Positions 25,854 to 34,327 of a stretch of DNA of 64,000 nt are shown piece by piece. The stretch covers positions 14,542-78,541 of the forward strand of contig CAADTP010000021.1 in NCBI GenBank assembly GCA_900751995.1. The letters are read 5' to 3'. Numbering within the stretch: the first letter of the stretch is position 1; the number at the start of each line of letters is the position of its first letter. A program made the translations under genes and the position numbers. Origin of the DNA: Lachnospiraceae bacterium (GTDB lineage: Bacteria > Bacillota > Clostridia > Lachnospirales > Lachnospiraceae). Under the pieces are notes generated by a model. That model was not told the DNA's origin, did not search any database, and saw only the letters and a program-made list of their open reading frames with translations.

Positions 25854-26249
25854 ATGAATTTAGGAATCATTGCACACAACAGCAAAAAGGTACTTATCGA
25901 AGATTTCTGTATCGCCTATAAGAATATTCTCGCCAAGCATGAGGTTTATGCTACCGGAACAACCGGAAGAAGAATTGAAGAAGCCACAAACCTTCATGTG
26001 CATAAGTTTCTTGCAGGAAGTATAGGCGGAGACAAGCAGTTTATGGAAATGGTAGAGAGACAGGATCTTGATATGGTCATCCTGTTTTACAATCCGGTCA
26101 TGGTCGACCCGAAGGAACCGGACATTCACTCTATCGTTATGAGATGTGATCAATATAATATACCGGTTGCTACGAATATCGCAACAGCAGAACTTCTGAT
26201 TCTCGGACTTGCCCGCGGCGACCTGGATTGGAGACTGAATCTGAAATGA
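25854..26249 (+). CDS. mgsA: Methylglyoxal synthase-like protein
   Basis: 131 residues of the MGS-like fold. The enzyme turns dihydroxyacetone phosphate into methylglyoxal. GIIAHNSKK holds the His equal to E. coli His19, and AGSIGGDKQ the catalytic Asp (Asp71). The loop that reads PHDPD in E. coli is PKEPD here, so the His98 equivalent is replaced by Lys while the last Asp is kept; substrate binding may differ. IPVATNIATAELLI is conserved. The stop overlaps the rsmD start (ATGA). Confidence 0.88.
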   Translation: MNLGIIAHNSKKVLIEDFCIAYKNILAKHEVYATGTTGRRIEEATNLHVHKFLAGSIGGDKQFMEMVERQDLDMVILFYNPVMVDPKEPDIHSIVMRCDQYNIPVATNIATAELLILGLARGDLDWRLNLK

Positions 26250-26800
26250 GAGTAATAGCTGGAAAAGCCAGACGTCTTTCTCTTAAGACGGTACCTGGTA
26301 TGGAGACTAGACCAACCACTGACAGAATCAAAGAAACACTGTTTAATATTCTGCAGCCTTATATTCCGGATTGTACTTTCCTGGATCTTTTCAGCGGAAG
26401 TGGCGCGATTGGAATTGAGGCACTCAGCAGAGGGGCAGAACATGCAACCTTTGTTGAGAAAAATCCCAGGGCATGTGCCTGTATCAGGGAAAATCTTGCA
26501 TTTACAAAGCTGGCTGAACATGGTAAACTGCTGAACATGGATGTACTGCAGGCTCTTCGCTCTATGGAAGGGCAGGCTGCATTTGACTGTATTTTTATGG
26601 ATCCTCCGTATATGAATGAACTGGAGCGGCAGGTACTTGAGTATCTTAAGGACAGTTCACTTGCGGATGAGGATACGCTGATCGTTGTAGAGGCGGATCT
26701 TCATACGGATTTCACTTATGCAGAGGAACTTGGTTATGAATTGAGCCGATCCAAAGAATACAAGACAAATAAGCATATTTTTTTGCATAAAAGAAAGTGA
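26246..26800 (+). CDS. rsmD: 16S rRNA (guanine966-N2)-methyltransferase RsmD
   Basis: 184 residues. MRVIAGKARRLSL, TRPTTDRIKETLFNIL, the SAM motif FLDLFSGSGAIGIEALSRGA and the catalytic FMDPPY are all present. It modifies G966 of 16S rRNA during 30S assembly. The frame extends 18 bases upstream, but ATG 26246 overlapping the mgsA stop gives the standard N terminus. coaD follows ten bases later, the same pair as ylbH-coaD of Bacillus. Confidence 0.95.
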   Translation: MRVIAGKARRLSLKTVPGMETRPTTDRIKETLFNILQPYIPDCTFLDLFSGSGAIGIEALSRGAEHATFVEKNPRACACIRENLAFTKLAEHGKLLNMDVLQALRSMEGQAAFDCIFMDPPYMNELERQVLEYLKDSSLADEDTLIVVEADLHTDFTYAEELGYELSRSKEYKTNKHIFLHKRK

Positions 26801-26809
26801 GAATACCTT

Positions 26810-27301
26810 ATGGTAACAGCTGTTTATCCGGGAAGTTTTGATCCGGCAACTTATGGTCATCTGGATGTCATCAGGCGCGCAAGCGTTTCTTTTGACAGAG
26901 TTGTGGTCGGGGTTTTGCAGAATTCTGCAAAAAGTCCGTTGTTTTCTGTAGAAGAACGTGTTAATATATTAGCAAAGGCGACCAGAGATATCCCAAATGT
27001 GATCATCAAGCCATTTGATGGACTTTCTGTAAATTTTGCCAGAGAGAACCAGGCCCAGGTCATCGTACGTGGGCTTCGTGCGGTTACGGATTTTGAGTAT
27101 GAGCTTCAGATGGCTCAGACAAACCGTGTTCTGGCGCCGGATGTAGATACCGTATTTCTGACGACAAGTCTTGAGTACGCTTATGTGAGTTCCACCATCA
27201 TGAAGGAAGTTGCCCGATTTGGCGGAGACCTGTCGAGCTTTGCACCGGCAGAGATCATTCAGGAACTGCGCCTGAAACTACAGGAAAAAGAGAGAAAATA
27301 A
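26810..27301 (+). CDS. coaD: Phosphopantetheine adenylyltransferase
   Basis: 163 residues. Penultimate step of coenzyme A synthesis: ATP plus 4'-phosphopantetheine gives dephospho-CoA. AVYPGSFDPATYGHLDVI carries the T/HxGH nucleotidyltransferase motif, VIVRGLRAVTDFEYELQMA the substrate-binding region, and YVSSTIMKEVARFGGD the ISSTxxR/K-like motif. Confidence 0.97.
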   Translation: MVTAVYPGSFDPATYGHLDVIRRASVSFDRVVVGVLQNSAKSPLFSVEERVNILAKATRDIPNVIIKPFDGLSVNFARENQAQVIVRGLRAVTDFEYELQMAQTNRVLAPDVDTVFLTTSLEYAYVSSTIMKEVARFGGDLSSFAPAEIIQELRLKLQEKERK

Positions 27302-27315
27302 GGAGAGTATATACT

Positions 27316-27951
27316 ATGAGCAGCAGAATTGAACAGCTTATCGACGAGATCGATGAATTTATAGAAGGCTGCAAGTTTCAGCCTTTGTCTGCAACAAAGA
27401 TCGTTGTAAATAAAGAGGAGATGGAGGAGTATCTGAGAGAACTTCGTCTCAAAACTCCGGATGAAATCAAGAGATACCAGAAGATCATCAGCAACAAGGA
27501 TGCGATCCTTGAAGATGCACAGGCTAAGGCAGATGCTCTGATCGCAGATGCACAGAACAAAGCACAGGAGCTTGTTACACAGCATGAGATCATGCAGAAG
27601 GCTTATGCCCAGGCAAACGAGACCATCAATGCTGCCAACAAGCAGGCACAGGAGATCCTGGACTCTGCCACACAGGATGCAAACAGCATTCGTCTGAGTG
27701 CGATCACTTACACAGATGACATGATGGCAAACATCGGTTCTGTCCTGAATCAGACACTGGAAGATGCGGGCGGCAAATACAAGACCTTCATTGATTCTCT
27801 GCAGAGCTGCCTGGAAGTTGTAAACCATAATCGTCAGGAGCTTGCACCTCAGACAGCACAGGCAGCAGCTATCACAGGTTCCTACCATGAAGAGCCTGCC
27901 AGAGAAACAGAGGATGATGGCAATCTGTTAGATGATCTTGGTGATGAATAA
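27316..27951 (+). CDS. Coiled-coil protein, ATPase subunit H-like, unknown function
   Basis: 211 residues, mostly helical. After a short head (SSRIEQLIDEIDEFIEGCKF, with FQPLSATKIVVNKEEMEEYL) there is a long alanine/glutamine-rich coiled coil (about residues 65-150) with AQAKADALIADAQNKAQEL. The layout recalls DivIVA-like or V-ATPase subunit H/E-like annotated proteins found between coaD and ylbJ in Clostridia. AGGAGAG lies before ATG. Its 3' end overlaps the convergent ylbJ by 24 bases. Function unknown; a scaffold role is a guess. Confidence 0.75.
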   Translation: MSSRIEQLIDEIDEFIEGCKFQPLSATKIVVNKEEMEEYLRELRLKTPDEIKRYQKIISNKDAILEDAQAKADALIADAQNKAQELVTQHEIMQKAYAQANETINAANKQAQEILDSATQDANSIRLSAITYTDDMMANIGSVLNQTLEDAGGKYKTFIDSLQSCLEVVNHNRQELAPQTAQAAAITGSYHEEPARETEDDGNLLDDLGDE

Positions 27952-28860
27952 GAACAGGATCATAACGATCAGTGCATTCAGAAGTTTGGATGCAAGATAG
28001 GGAAGCAGGGAGAGTTCTCGTGTCACGAGGCTTCGGGTCTGTGCAGTGACGCAGATTCCGCCGAGAGTGACGGTGATCAGGGCACAGAGACATTTTGTAT
28101 CAGCACCCAGAGAAGAGAGTGAGAGCTGATGGAGTCCGGTAGTCATTTCCAGAAGACAGAACAGCAGATACGAGAGTATGCTGCGGTTTTTCCAGAAATG
28201 TCGGACACAGGCATTCAGAATCGAGAACATCAGAATATAACCACCCAGTCGGGTGATCGTTTCAAAACCGTTCATAATAGAGGCATCCAGTACGGCTCCG
28301 GGAGAGTCGGAGGAGGATGTCTCTTTTTTTGTGCCGGATATTTTCGACAGAGTATTTCCCCTGAAGTACCCCAGACGCATAACAGTCATCGTGAGCCATC
28401 CGGAAGCTAGCAGAATTCCAAAGATCTTGAAAGCGGGGAACTGCCCTTTCATACAGGTATGTATCAGATAGGAATTGATGAATACAGGACTGGCATGGTT
28501 GGTAAAGGTGAGGAGATACTGCGCTTCCCGGTGGCTGATCTTCTGAGCGGTATAGAGATCGGAAGTGACTTTTGCTCCCATGGGATAACCGCAGAGAAGT
28601 CCGAAGAGAAGAGCACAGGCACCGGCAGGGGAGATGCCGAATATTTTACTTAAAAAAGGTTCCAGAGGAAGCAGGATCTGGCTTATGAGGTCTGTCCGAA
28701 TCAGGATCCCGGTAAGAATCATGAAGGGAAGCAGTGTGGGGATCAGGATGTTGAGCCAGAGCTGCATTCCTTTCTGGGCACAAAGCAGTGCCTCCTCTGG
28801 ATAGAGCATAAGGAAAAGAAGCAGCAGAATGCTTATCATTGTACAGAAGAATCTTTTCAT
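27928..28860 (-). CDS. ylbJ: Sporulation integral membrane protein YlbJ-like
   Basis: 310 residues with about eight hydrophobic segments and nucleoside-recognition (Gate) type motifs: WLNILIPTLLPFMILTGILI, FGLLCGYPMGAKVTSDLY and FTNHASPVFINSYLI. In B. subtilis ylbJ lies beside coaD, belongs to the sigma-E regulon and is needed for heat-resistant spores; here the neighbourhood is the same, although it lies on the opposite strand. A sigma-E-like promoter precedes it (28879-28907). The ribosome binding site is weak. Confidence 0.88.
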   Translation of the reverse strand: MKRFFCTMISILLLLFLMLYPEEALLCAQKGMQLWLNILIPTLLPFMILTGILIRTDLISQILLPLEPFLSKIFGISPAGACALLFGLLCGYPMGAKVTSDLYTAQKISHREAQYLLTFTNHASPVFINSYLIHTCMKGQFPAFKIFGILLASGWLTMTVMRLGYFRGNTLSKISGTKKETSSSDSPGAVLDASIMNGFETITRLGGYILMFSILNACVRHFWKNRSILSYLLFCLLEMTTGLHQLSLSSLGADTKCLCALITVTLGGICVTAQTRSLVTRELSLLPYLASKLLNALIVMILFLFITKII

Positions 28861-28878
28861 AAAAATCTTTTTTTCTTT

Positions 28879-28907
28879 ACTATACGAAACAGAGCAGATA
28901 AATATGA
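28879..28907 (-). promoter_or_regulatory. Candidate sigma-E promoter of ylbJ
   Basis: Minus strand: TCATATT (28901-28907) matches the sigma-E -35 KMATATT fully; after 14 bases comes CGTATAGT (28879-28886), five of eight positions of CATACAHT. Spacing is that of B. subtilis sigma-E promoters. Confidence 0.55.
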
Positions 28908-28926
28908 GTAAAAAATCCGGAAACCC

Positions 28927-28955
28927 TTGAAAAAAGAGATATTTACGGGTAAAAT
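28927..28955 (+). promoter_or_regulatory. Promoter of pepD
   Basis: TTGAAA (28927-28932), 17 bases, TAAAAT (28950-28955), about 60 bases before the start. Confidence 0.7.
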
Positions 28956-29014
28956 AAATGCTGATCTTCTGTAGTCGATCTGAAGCGATGCAGTGATAAT
29001 GGAGGAAATTTAAA

Positions 29015-30466
29015 ATGAGAGTTTTAGAAAACTGTGAACCTAAAAGAGTATTTTATTATTTTGAAGAAATCTGTAAGATTCCGCATGGTTCCGGAAACAC
29101 AAAACAGATCAGTGATTATCTGGTAGATTTTGCGAAGAAACATGGATTTGATTATGTACAGGATGAGATGAATAATGTTGTGATCTACAAACCAGCATCC
29201 AAAGGATATGAGAATGCACCGACTGTGATCCTTCAGGGACATATGGATATGGTGTGTGAGAAGCGTCCGGGTGTAGAGCATGACTTTGAAAAAGACGGGC
29301 TGAATCTTTCTGTCAGGGACGGATATATCAGTGCAAACGGAACCACGCTTGGCGGAGATGACGGAATTGCCGTTGCATATGCGCTGGCACTTCTGGACAG
29401 CACAGACCTTCCGCACCCGGCACTGGAGGTTCTGATTACGGTAGATGAGGAGATCGGACTTCTTGGAGCAGTAGGCCTTGACTGCAGCGTCCTTAAGGGA
29501 AAACGTATGATCAATATGGATTCTGAGGCTGAGGGAAGCCTCTGGATCAGCTGTGCAGGCGGACTTTCAGCAGTCAGCAGTATTCCGGTGCAGAGAATCG
29601 AAGCCGAGGGAACCAGACTTCAGGTCAAGATCTGCGGACTGATGGGTGGACATTCCGGAGCTGAAATTGACAAGAAACGTGCAAATGCCAATGTTCTTAT
29701 GGCCCGTTTCCTTTATGGACTGAAGAATGAGGCAGATTATGAGATCATTTCTCTGGAAGGCGGTCAGAAGGACAATGCGATCACCAGAGAAGCGGTGGCA
29801 GAACTTCTTATTGACGGAGCACAGGCGGAGGCTGTGAAAGCTTATGCAGCCAAAGTACAGGCCGGACTTCGTGAGGAATATGAAGGAAGCGATTCAGGCA
29901 TCACGATCCAGATCACAGAAGGTGATGTGGAGCAGGCGATGATCCTTCATCCGACCAGCAGAGAAAAAGTTCTCTTCTACCTGATGGAAGTTCCGTTTGG
30001 TATCCAGAAGATGAGTGGAAGTATCGAGGGACTGGTAGAGACTTCTACCAATATCGGAATTGTGAAGCTGTATGAGGACGAATTCTTTGCAAGCTCAGGA
30101 GTAAGAAGCTCCGTGGAAGCAGCAAGAGATGCACTGTCTGACAAGATCCAGTATCTCACAGAGTTTCTTGGCGGCGAGTACACGATCCAGGGTGCTTATC
30201 CGGCATGGGAATACAGAAAGGAATCTCCGCTTCGTGACAGGATGGTATCTGTATATGAAGAAATGTACGGACAGAAACCGGCAGTCGTTGCGATCCATGC
30301 GGGACTGGAATGCGGACTCTTCTATAAGAAGATTGAAGGACTGGACTGTGTATCTTTGGGTCCGGACATGAAAAATATCCATACTTCAGAGGAGGTTCTG
30401 GATATTGCATCTACAGAACGTGTATGGAACTACCTTGTAAAAGTTCTGGAACAGTTAAAAGACTGA
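29015..30466 (+). CDS. pepD: Aminoacyl-histidine dipeptidase (M20 metallopeptidase)
   Basis: 483 residues, the usual PepD length. Zinc-site motifs of M20 peptidases: LQGHMDMVCEK, LGGDDGIAVAYALAL, TVDEEIGLLGA, and NMDSEAEG, with a C-terminal HTSEEVLDI His. The lid domain includes GLMGGHSGAEIDKKRANAN. It hydrolyses dipeptides such as Xaa-His in the cytoplasm. GGAGGAAA precedes ATG. Single-gene unit with own promoter and terminator. Confidence 0.95.
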   Translation: MRVLENCEPKRVFYYFEEICKIPHGSGNTKQISDYLVDFAKKHGFDYVQDEMNNVVIYKPASKGYENAPTVILQGHMDMVCEKRPGVEHDFEKDGLNLSVRDGYISANGTTLGGDDGIAVAYALALLDSTDLPHPALEVLITVDEEIGLLGAVGLDCSVLKGKRMINMDSEAEGSLWISCAGGLSAVSSIPVQRIEAEGTRLQVKICGLMGGHSGAEIDKKRANANVLMARFLYGLKNEADYEIISLEGGQKDNAITREAVAELLIDGAQAEAVKAYAAKVQAGLREEYEGSDSGITIQITEGDVEQAMILHPTSREKVLFYLMEVPFGIQKMSGSIEGLVETSTNIGIVKLYEDEFFASSGVRSSVEAARDALSDKIQYLTEFLGGEYTIQGAYPAWEYRKESPLRDRMVSVYEEMYGQKPAVVAIHAGLECGLFYKKIEGLDCVSLGPDMKNIHTSEEVLDIASTERVWNYLVKVLEQLKD

Positions 30467-30468
30467 TC

Positions 30469-30486
30469 GTTACTGTGAACAGTTAC
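30469..30486. repeat. Intergenic palindromic repeat, family A, short copy
   Basis: GTTACTGTGAACAGTTAC, starting three bases after the pepD stop. It equals the reverse complement of the element at 44909-44935 with the central nine bases absent and one change. Confidence 0.5.
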
Positions 30487-30518
30487 GACTGATCCTTCAA
30501 AATGATATAAACGCTAAG

Positions 30519-30560
30519 ACAGAGGCTTTGGGACGAAAAACATCCGAAGCCTCTGTTTTA
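30519..30560 (+). terminator. Terminator after pepD
   Basis: ACAGAGGCTTTGGG (30519-30532) pairs with TCCGAAGCCTCTGT (30543-30556) using two G-U pairs; TTTTA follows. Confidence 0.85.
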
Positions 30561-30647
30561 CTGTCCACGGAGATCCGCACGGCTATACATAAAGAAGAAA
30601 CGTAAGACATAAAATAAAAACGGACCATAATCCGAAGAAAGAAGGAT

Positions 30648-31460
30648 ATGAAGCATAAAATCTGTATAGTTCTGTTCTGTATCCTGATACTTATCTGTAT
30701 CGAAGGAGGACAGGAAATTCTGCTCAGGCGAAGCAGAGCCTCCATTTTGAATACAGAAACCTGTGCTACAGAGGCCTTCCGTGAACAGAGACTTTTGCCC
30801 GGGCTGTATCAGCAGCTGAAAAAGCAGGAGCTAGAGACGGCCGACTGGATTGAAAATCTGACAGCTGTCATGCTGAATGGCGGCTTTTATCCCGAGAACT
30901 GCTCTTTCGACAAAGAACCTTATCTGAGATATAAATATGGAGAATATAAAGATCTGTGCGATGCTTATCGGATGGTGTGGAACGATGCAGAATATTTTCC
31001 TGTTGCGTCGAAGGAGATTTTTTTTGAGGATGACTGGATAAAGAGCGGAAAAAACGATGGAAAGGATCAGAAAAGAGCAGGCTGTAATCTGTTTGGAAAA
31101 TGCGACCAGGCAGATTTTTATCCGATTATCAGTATGACAGACGGAAGGGTTGAAGAGATTGGATGGATTCCTTCCGACGGGTATCGGATTGGAATACGTG
31201 CACCGTCAGGAGGATATTTTTATTATGCACATCTCTCCTCGTATGAGCGTCTCCGGGAGAAAGGAACCCTCGTGGATGCCGGAGAAATTCTTGGGTTTAT
31301 GGGAAATACCGGCTGTGATCCGGGAAAGGCAGAAGGGAAGATACCGGTGCATCTGAATTTCAGAATCTATATCAGAATGCCCTGCACAGATGCGATGAAC
31401 GTAAATCCTTACTGGGTTTTAAGAGCCGTTCAGAAAAAAATCATAAACTGTGTATATTAA
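30648..31460 (+). CDS. M23 peptidase family protein, zinc ligands replaced (probable pseudoenzyme)
   Basis: 270 residues: a membrane anchor or signal sequence (about 5-22) and a C-terminal LytM/M23 beta fold with YPIISMTDGRVEEIGWIP, YRIGIRAPSGGYFYYAHLSS and ILGFMGNTG. Active M23 enzymes use HxxxD and HxH. Here the first motif reads RAGCN (His to Arg, Asp to Asn) and the second HLN (last His to Asn), so all three zinc ligands are gone. Degenerate LytM proteins often activate or localise cell-wall amidases, as EnvC does; such a role is possible here. No neighbouring partner identifies the target. Confidence 0.82.
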   Translation: MKHKICIVLFCILILICIEGGQEILLRRSRASILNTETCATEAFREQRLLPGLYQQLKKQELETADWIENLTAVMLNGGFYPENCSFDKEPYLRYKYGEYKDLCDAYRMVWNDAEYFPVASKEIFFEDDWIKSGKNDGKDQKRAGCNLFGKCDQADFYPIISMTDGRVEEIGWIPSDGYRIGIRAPSGGYFYYAHLSSYERLREKGTLVDAGEILGFMGNTGCDPGKAEGKIPVHLNFRIYIRMPCTDAMNVNPYWVLRAVQKKIINCVY

Positions 31461-31566
31461 TTCACTATTTCAGATGAAAATGTGATATAATGCAAATGTA
31501 GTTTTGCTTTCGCCAAGATTGAGACGAAACTACTTTTGTAACAAGCCTTTAAAGGGAGCGATTTTT

Positions 31567-32373
31567 ATGGAAATACAGTTATGGAGAAGTATATTATGCC
31601 CCTATGAACTGGCGGTCAGAGAACTGATGGTCAAGTTTGAGCATATTATAGACGAACACAAGCAGAATGACCTCTATTCTCCGATCGAACAGGTCAGCGG
31701 ACGTGTCAAGAGTGTGCCGAGCATCCTGGAAAAAATGCAGCGCAAACACATTCTTATGGAACATATGGAAGAAGAACTGGAGGATATCGCGGGAATCCGT
31801 ATTATCTGTCAGTTTGAAGAAGATATTGATACAGTAGCAGCCATGATCCAGAAGCGTACCGATATGACGATCAAGAGTGAGAAAAATTATCTCAAGCATA
31901 TCAAACAGAGTGGTTACAGAAGCTATCACCTGATCATTTATTATACAGTAGAAACCATAAACGGGCCGAAGCAGATTCAGGCGGAGATCCAGATCCGTAC
32001 CATGGCGATGAATTTCTGGGCGACGATCGAGCACTCTCTCCAATATAAATATAAAGGCGAGATGCCGCTTCATGTTGCAGAACGCTTAAGTAATGCAGCA
32101 GATGCGATCATTGCACTGGACCAGGAAATGTCGTCCGTCAGGGACGAGATCATGGATGCACAGAATTCCTCACAGCTCCAGTCGAATCTTGTCAAAGATA
32201 TCCTTCTCAGTATCGAAAATCTTTACAAGATCTCAAATAAAAGAGAAGTTGCCAAGATCCAGGATGAATTTCTTCGGGTATTCAGAACGAAAGATCTGCA
32301 GCAGCTTGCCCGTTTTCACAGACAGCTTGATATTATCGCAGAAGGATATCGGGCGCAGTCTGTATCATTTTAG
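31567..32373 (+). CDS. Small alarmone synthetase, RelA/SpoT synthetase domain (GTP pyrophosphokinase)
   Basis: 268 residues with only the synthetase domain: RVKSVPSILEKMQRKH, EDIAGIRIICQF, SGYRSYHLIIYY and the G-loop/Mg region EIQIRTMAMNFWATIEH. This is the RelP/RelQ class, which makes (p)ppGpp without ribosome control. ATG 31567 (MEIQLWRSIL) follows AAAGGGAGCG; the longer frame from 31504 has no such site. A C-terminal helical part (about 195-268) is typical and supports oligomer formation. TATAAT at 31488-31493 lies upstream with a weak -35. Confidence 0.93.
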   Translation: MEIQLWRSILCPYELAVRELMVKFEHIIDEHKQNDLYSPIEQVSGRVKSVPSILEKMQRKHILMEHMEEELEDIAGIRIICQFEEDIDTVAAMIQKRTDMTIKSEKNYLKHIKQSGYRSYHLIIYYTVETINGPKQIQAEIQIRTMAMNFWATIEHSLQYKYKGEMPLHVAERLSNAADAIIALDQEMSSVRDEIMDAQNSSQLQSNLVKDILLSIENLYKISNKREVAKIQDEFLRVFRTKDLQQLARFHRQLDIIAEGYRAQSVSF

Positions 32374-32387
32374 GAGAACACAGACAC

Positions 32388-34289
32388 ATGCAGGATTTTT
32401 TACCAGTAACCAAAAAAGAAATGCAGCAAAGAGGATGGGACCAGGTGGATTTTGTCTATCTGACAGGAGATGCCTATGTAGACCATCCTTCTTTTGGTGC
32501 TGCGATCATATCAAGACTTCTGGAAAGCAGGGGTTATCGTGTGGGGATCATTCCACAGCCCGACTGGCGTAAGAAAGAGAGTGTACAGGTATTTGGCGCG
32601 CCGCGCCTTGGTTTCCTGGTCAGTGCCGGAAACATGGATTCTATGGTGAACCATTATACCGTATCCAGAAAGCACCGCCAGAAGGATTCCTACTCTCCGG
32701 GAGGAGAGATGGGCCTTCGTCCGGACATGCCTACAGTAGTCTACAGTAATCTGATCCGTCAGACATATAAGCATACCCCAATCATACTGGGAGGGATCGA
32801 GGCAAGCCTTCGTCGTCTTGCCCATTATGACTATTGGGAGAATAAGGTACGCCGCAGCGTCCTTCTGGATTCGGGAGCGGATCTCATTTCCTACGGAATG
32901 GGGGAACATTCGATCATACAGATCGCAGAAGCACTGCAGAGTGGACTTCCGATAGATGAGATTACCTTTGTCCCGGGAACCGTTTATAAATGCAAAGATC
33001 TTTCCCGTGCCTATGATCCGGTCATCCTTCCTTCCTATGAGACGGTTTCTTCAGACAAAAAAGCATATGCAGAAAGCTTTGCCGAGCAGTATCGGAATAC
33101 AGACCCTTTTACTGCCAGAGTGATGGCAGAGAATTACGGAAACAGAGGCTATGTGATCCAGAATCCGCCTGCACTTCCGTTAAGCCAGCAGGAGATGGAT
33201 GATGTCTATGATCTTCCTTACCGGAATGCATGGCATCCGATGTATGATGCCAGAGGAGGAATACCGGCACTGGAAGAAATCAAATTCAGTCTGACGAGCA
33301 ACAGAGGGTGCTTTGGAGGCTGTAATTTCTGTGCCCTGACCTTCCATCAGGGAAGGATCCTTCAGACAAGAAGCCACGATTCTATTTTGAGGGAAGCAGA
33401 AAAAATGACAAAAGACCCTGATTTTAAGGGATATATCCATGATGTGGGAGGACCTACAGCGGATTTTCGGCAGCCGTCCTGTCAAAAGCAGCTGACCAAA
33501 GGTGTCTGCCAGAACCGGCAGTGCCTTTTTCCGAAACCGTGCGGCAATCTTACCGTAGATCATACAGATTATGTTTCTCTGCTTCGAAAGCTCCGGAAAC
33601 TCTCCGGCGTCAAAAAAGTATTCATCCGTTCCGGCGTTCGTTTTGATTATGTGGTGGCAGACAAGAGCCCTGTTTTTCTGCAGGAGCTTGTAAAGCATCA
33701 TGTCAGCGGACAGCTTCGTGTTGCACCGGAACATGTTTCCAATCAGGTACTTCATTATATGGGAAAACCGTCCCATGAAGTCTACCAGCAGTTTCTGGAT
33801 CAATATGAGAAAGCGAATGCTGCCACCGGCAGGAAGCAGTATGCGGTTCCGTATTTTATGTCCTCGCATCCGGGATGTACGATAAAAGAGGCGGTAAAGC
33901 TTGCAGAATATGTGCGTGATCTGGGATTTACACCGGAACAGGTGCAGGATTTTTATCCGACGCCGTCGACACTTTCCACTTGTATGTATTATACCGGGAT
34001 ACATCCTCTTACGAAAGAAAAGGTATATATTCCGCGTGACCCGCATGAAAAGGCAATCCAGAGAGCTCTGATGCAGTACAAAAACCCTGCAAACCGGAGT
34101 CTGGTGCTGGAAGGACTTAAGATGGCAGGGCGCATGGATCTGGTTGGATTTGGACCGAAATGTCTGCTTCGCCCGGAGAGAGACCGGCGAAAGGAATCCG
34201 GCAGAACCATATCAGGTGCAGAGAGAAAGAAGGCCCAGGGAAGAAAGCCGGCCAGAAAAACAATCCGCAACACGCATAAGAAAAAATAA
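32388..34289 (+). CDS. Radical SAM protein, YgiQ family (UPF0313)
   Basis: 633 residues. N-terminal B12-binding-like region (FVYLTGDAYVDHPSFGAAII), then GGIEASLRRLAHYDYWENKV, and the radical SAM core with cysteines at about 308, 312 and 315 in RGCFGGCNFCALTFHQGR. The C-terminal extension after residue 590 is strongly basic (RKKAQGRKPARKT). Widespread family; the reaction is unknown. It begins 14 bases after the alarmone synthetase. Confidence 0.93.
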   Translation: MQDFLPVTKKEMQQRGWDQVDFVYLTGDAYVDHPSFGAAIISRLLESRGYRVGIIPQPDWRKKESVQVFGAPRLGFLVSAGNMDSMVNHYTVSRKHRQKDSYSPGGEMGLRPDMPTVVYSNLIRQTYKHTPIILGGIEASLRRLAHYDYWENKVRRSVLLDSGADLISYGMGEHSIIQIAEALQSGLPIDEITFVPGTVYKCKDLSRAYDPVILPSYETVSSDKKAYAESFAEQYRNTDPFTARVMAENYGNRGYVIQNPPALPLSQQEMDDVYDLPYRNAWHPMYDARGGIPALEEIKFSLTSNRGCFGGCNFCALTFHQGRILQTRSHDSILREAEKMTKDPDFKGYIHDVGGPTADFRQPSCQKQLTKGVCQNRQCLFPKPCGNLTVDHTDYVSLLRKLRKLSGVKKVFIRSGVRFDYVVADKSPVFLQELVKHHVSGQLRVAPEHVSNQVLHYMGKPSHEVYQQFLDQYEKANAATGRKQYAVPYFMSSHPGCTIKEAVKLAEYVRDLGFTPEQVQDFYPTPSTLSTCMYYTGIHPLTKEKVYIPRDPHEKAIQRALMQYKNPANRSLVLEGLKMAGRMDLVGFGPKCLLRPERDRRKESGRTISGAERKKAQGRKPARKTIRNTHKKK

Positions 34290-34291
34290 AA

Positions 34292-34311
34292 GTAACTGTC
34301 AGAACGGTTAC
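34292..34311. repeat. Intergenic palindromic repeat, family A, copy after ygiQ-like gene
   Basis: GTAACTGTCAGAACGGTTAC, three bases after the ygiQ-like stop; outer arms GTAAC/GTTAC as in the element at 44909-44935. Confidence 0.4.
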
Positions 34312-34327
34312 CAATAAGGAGCTGTAA

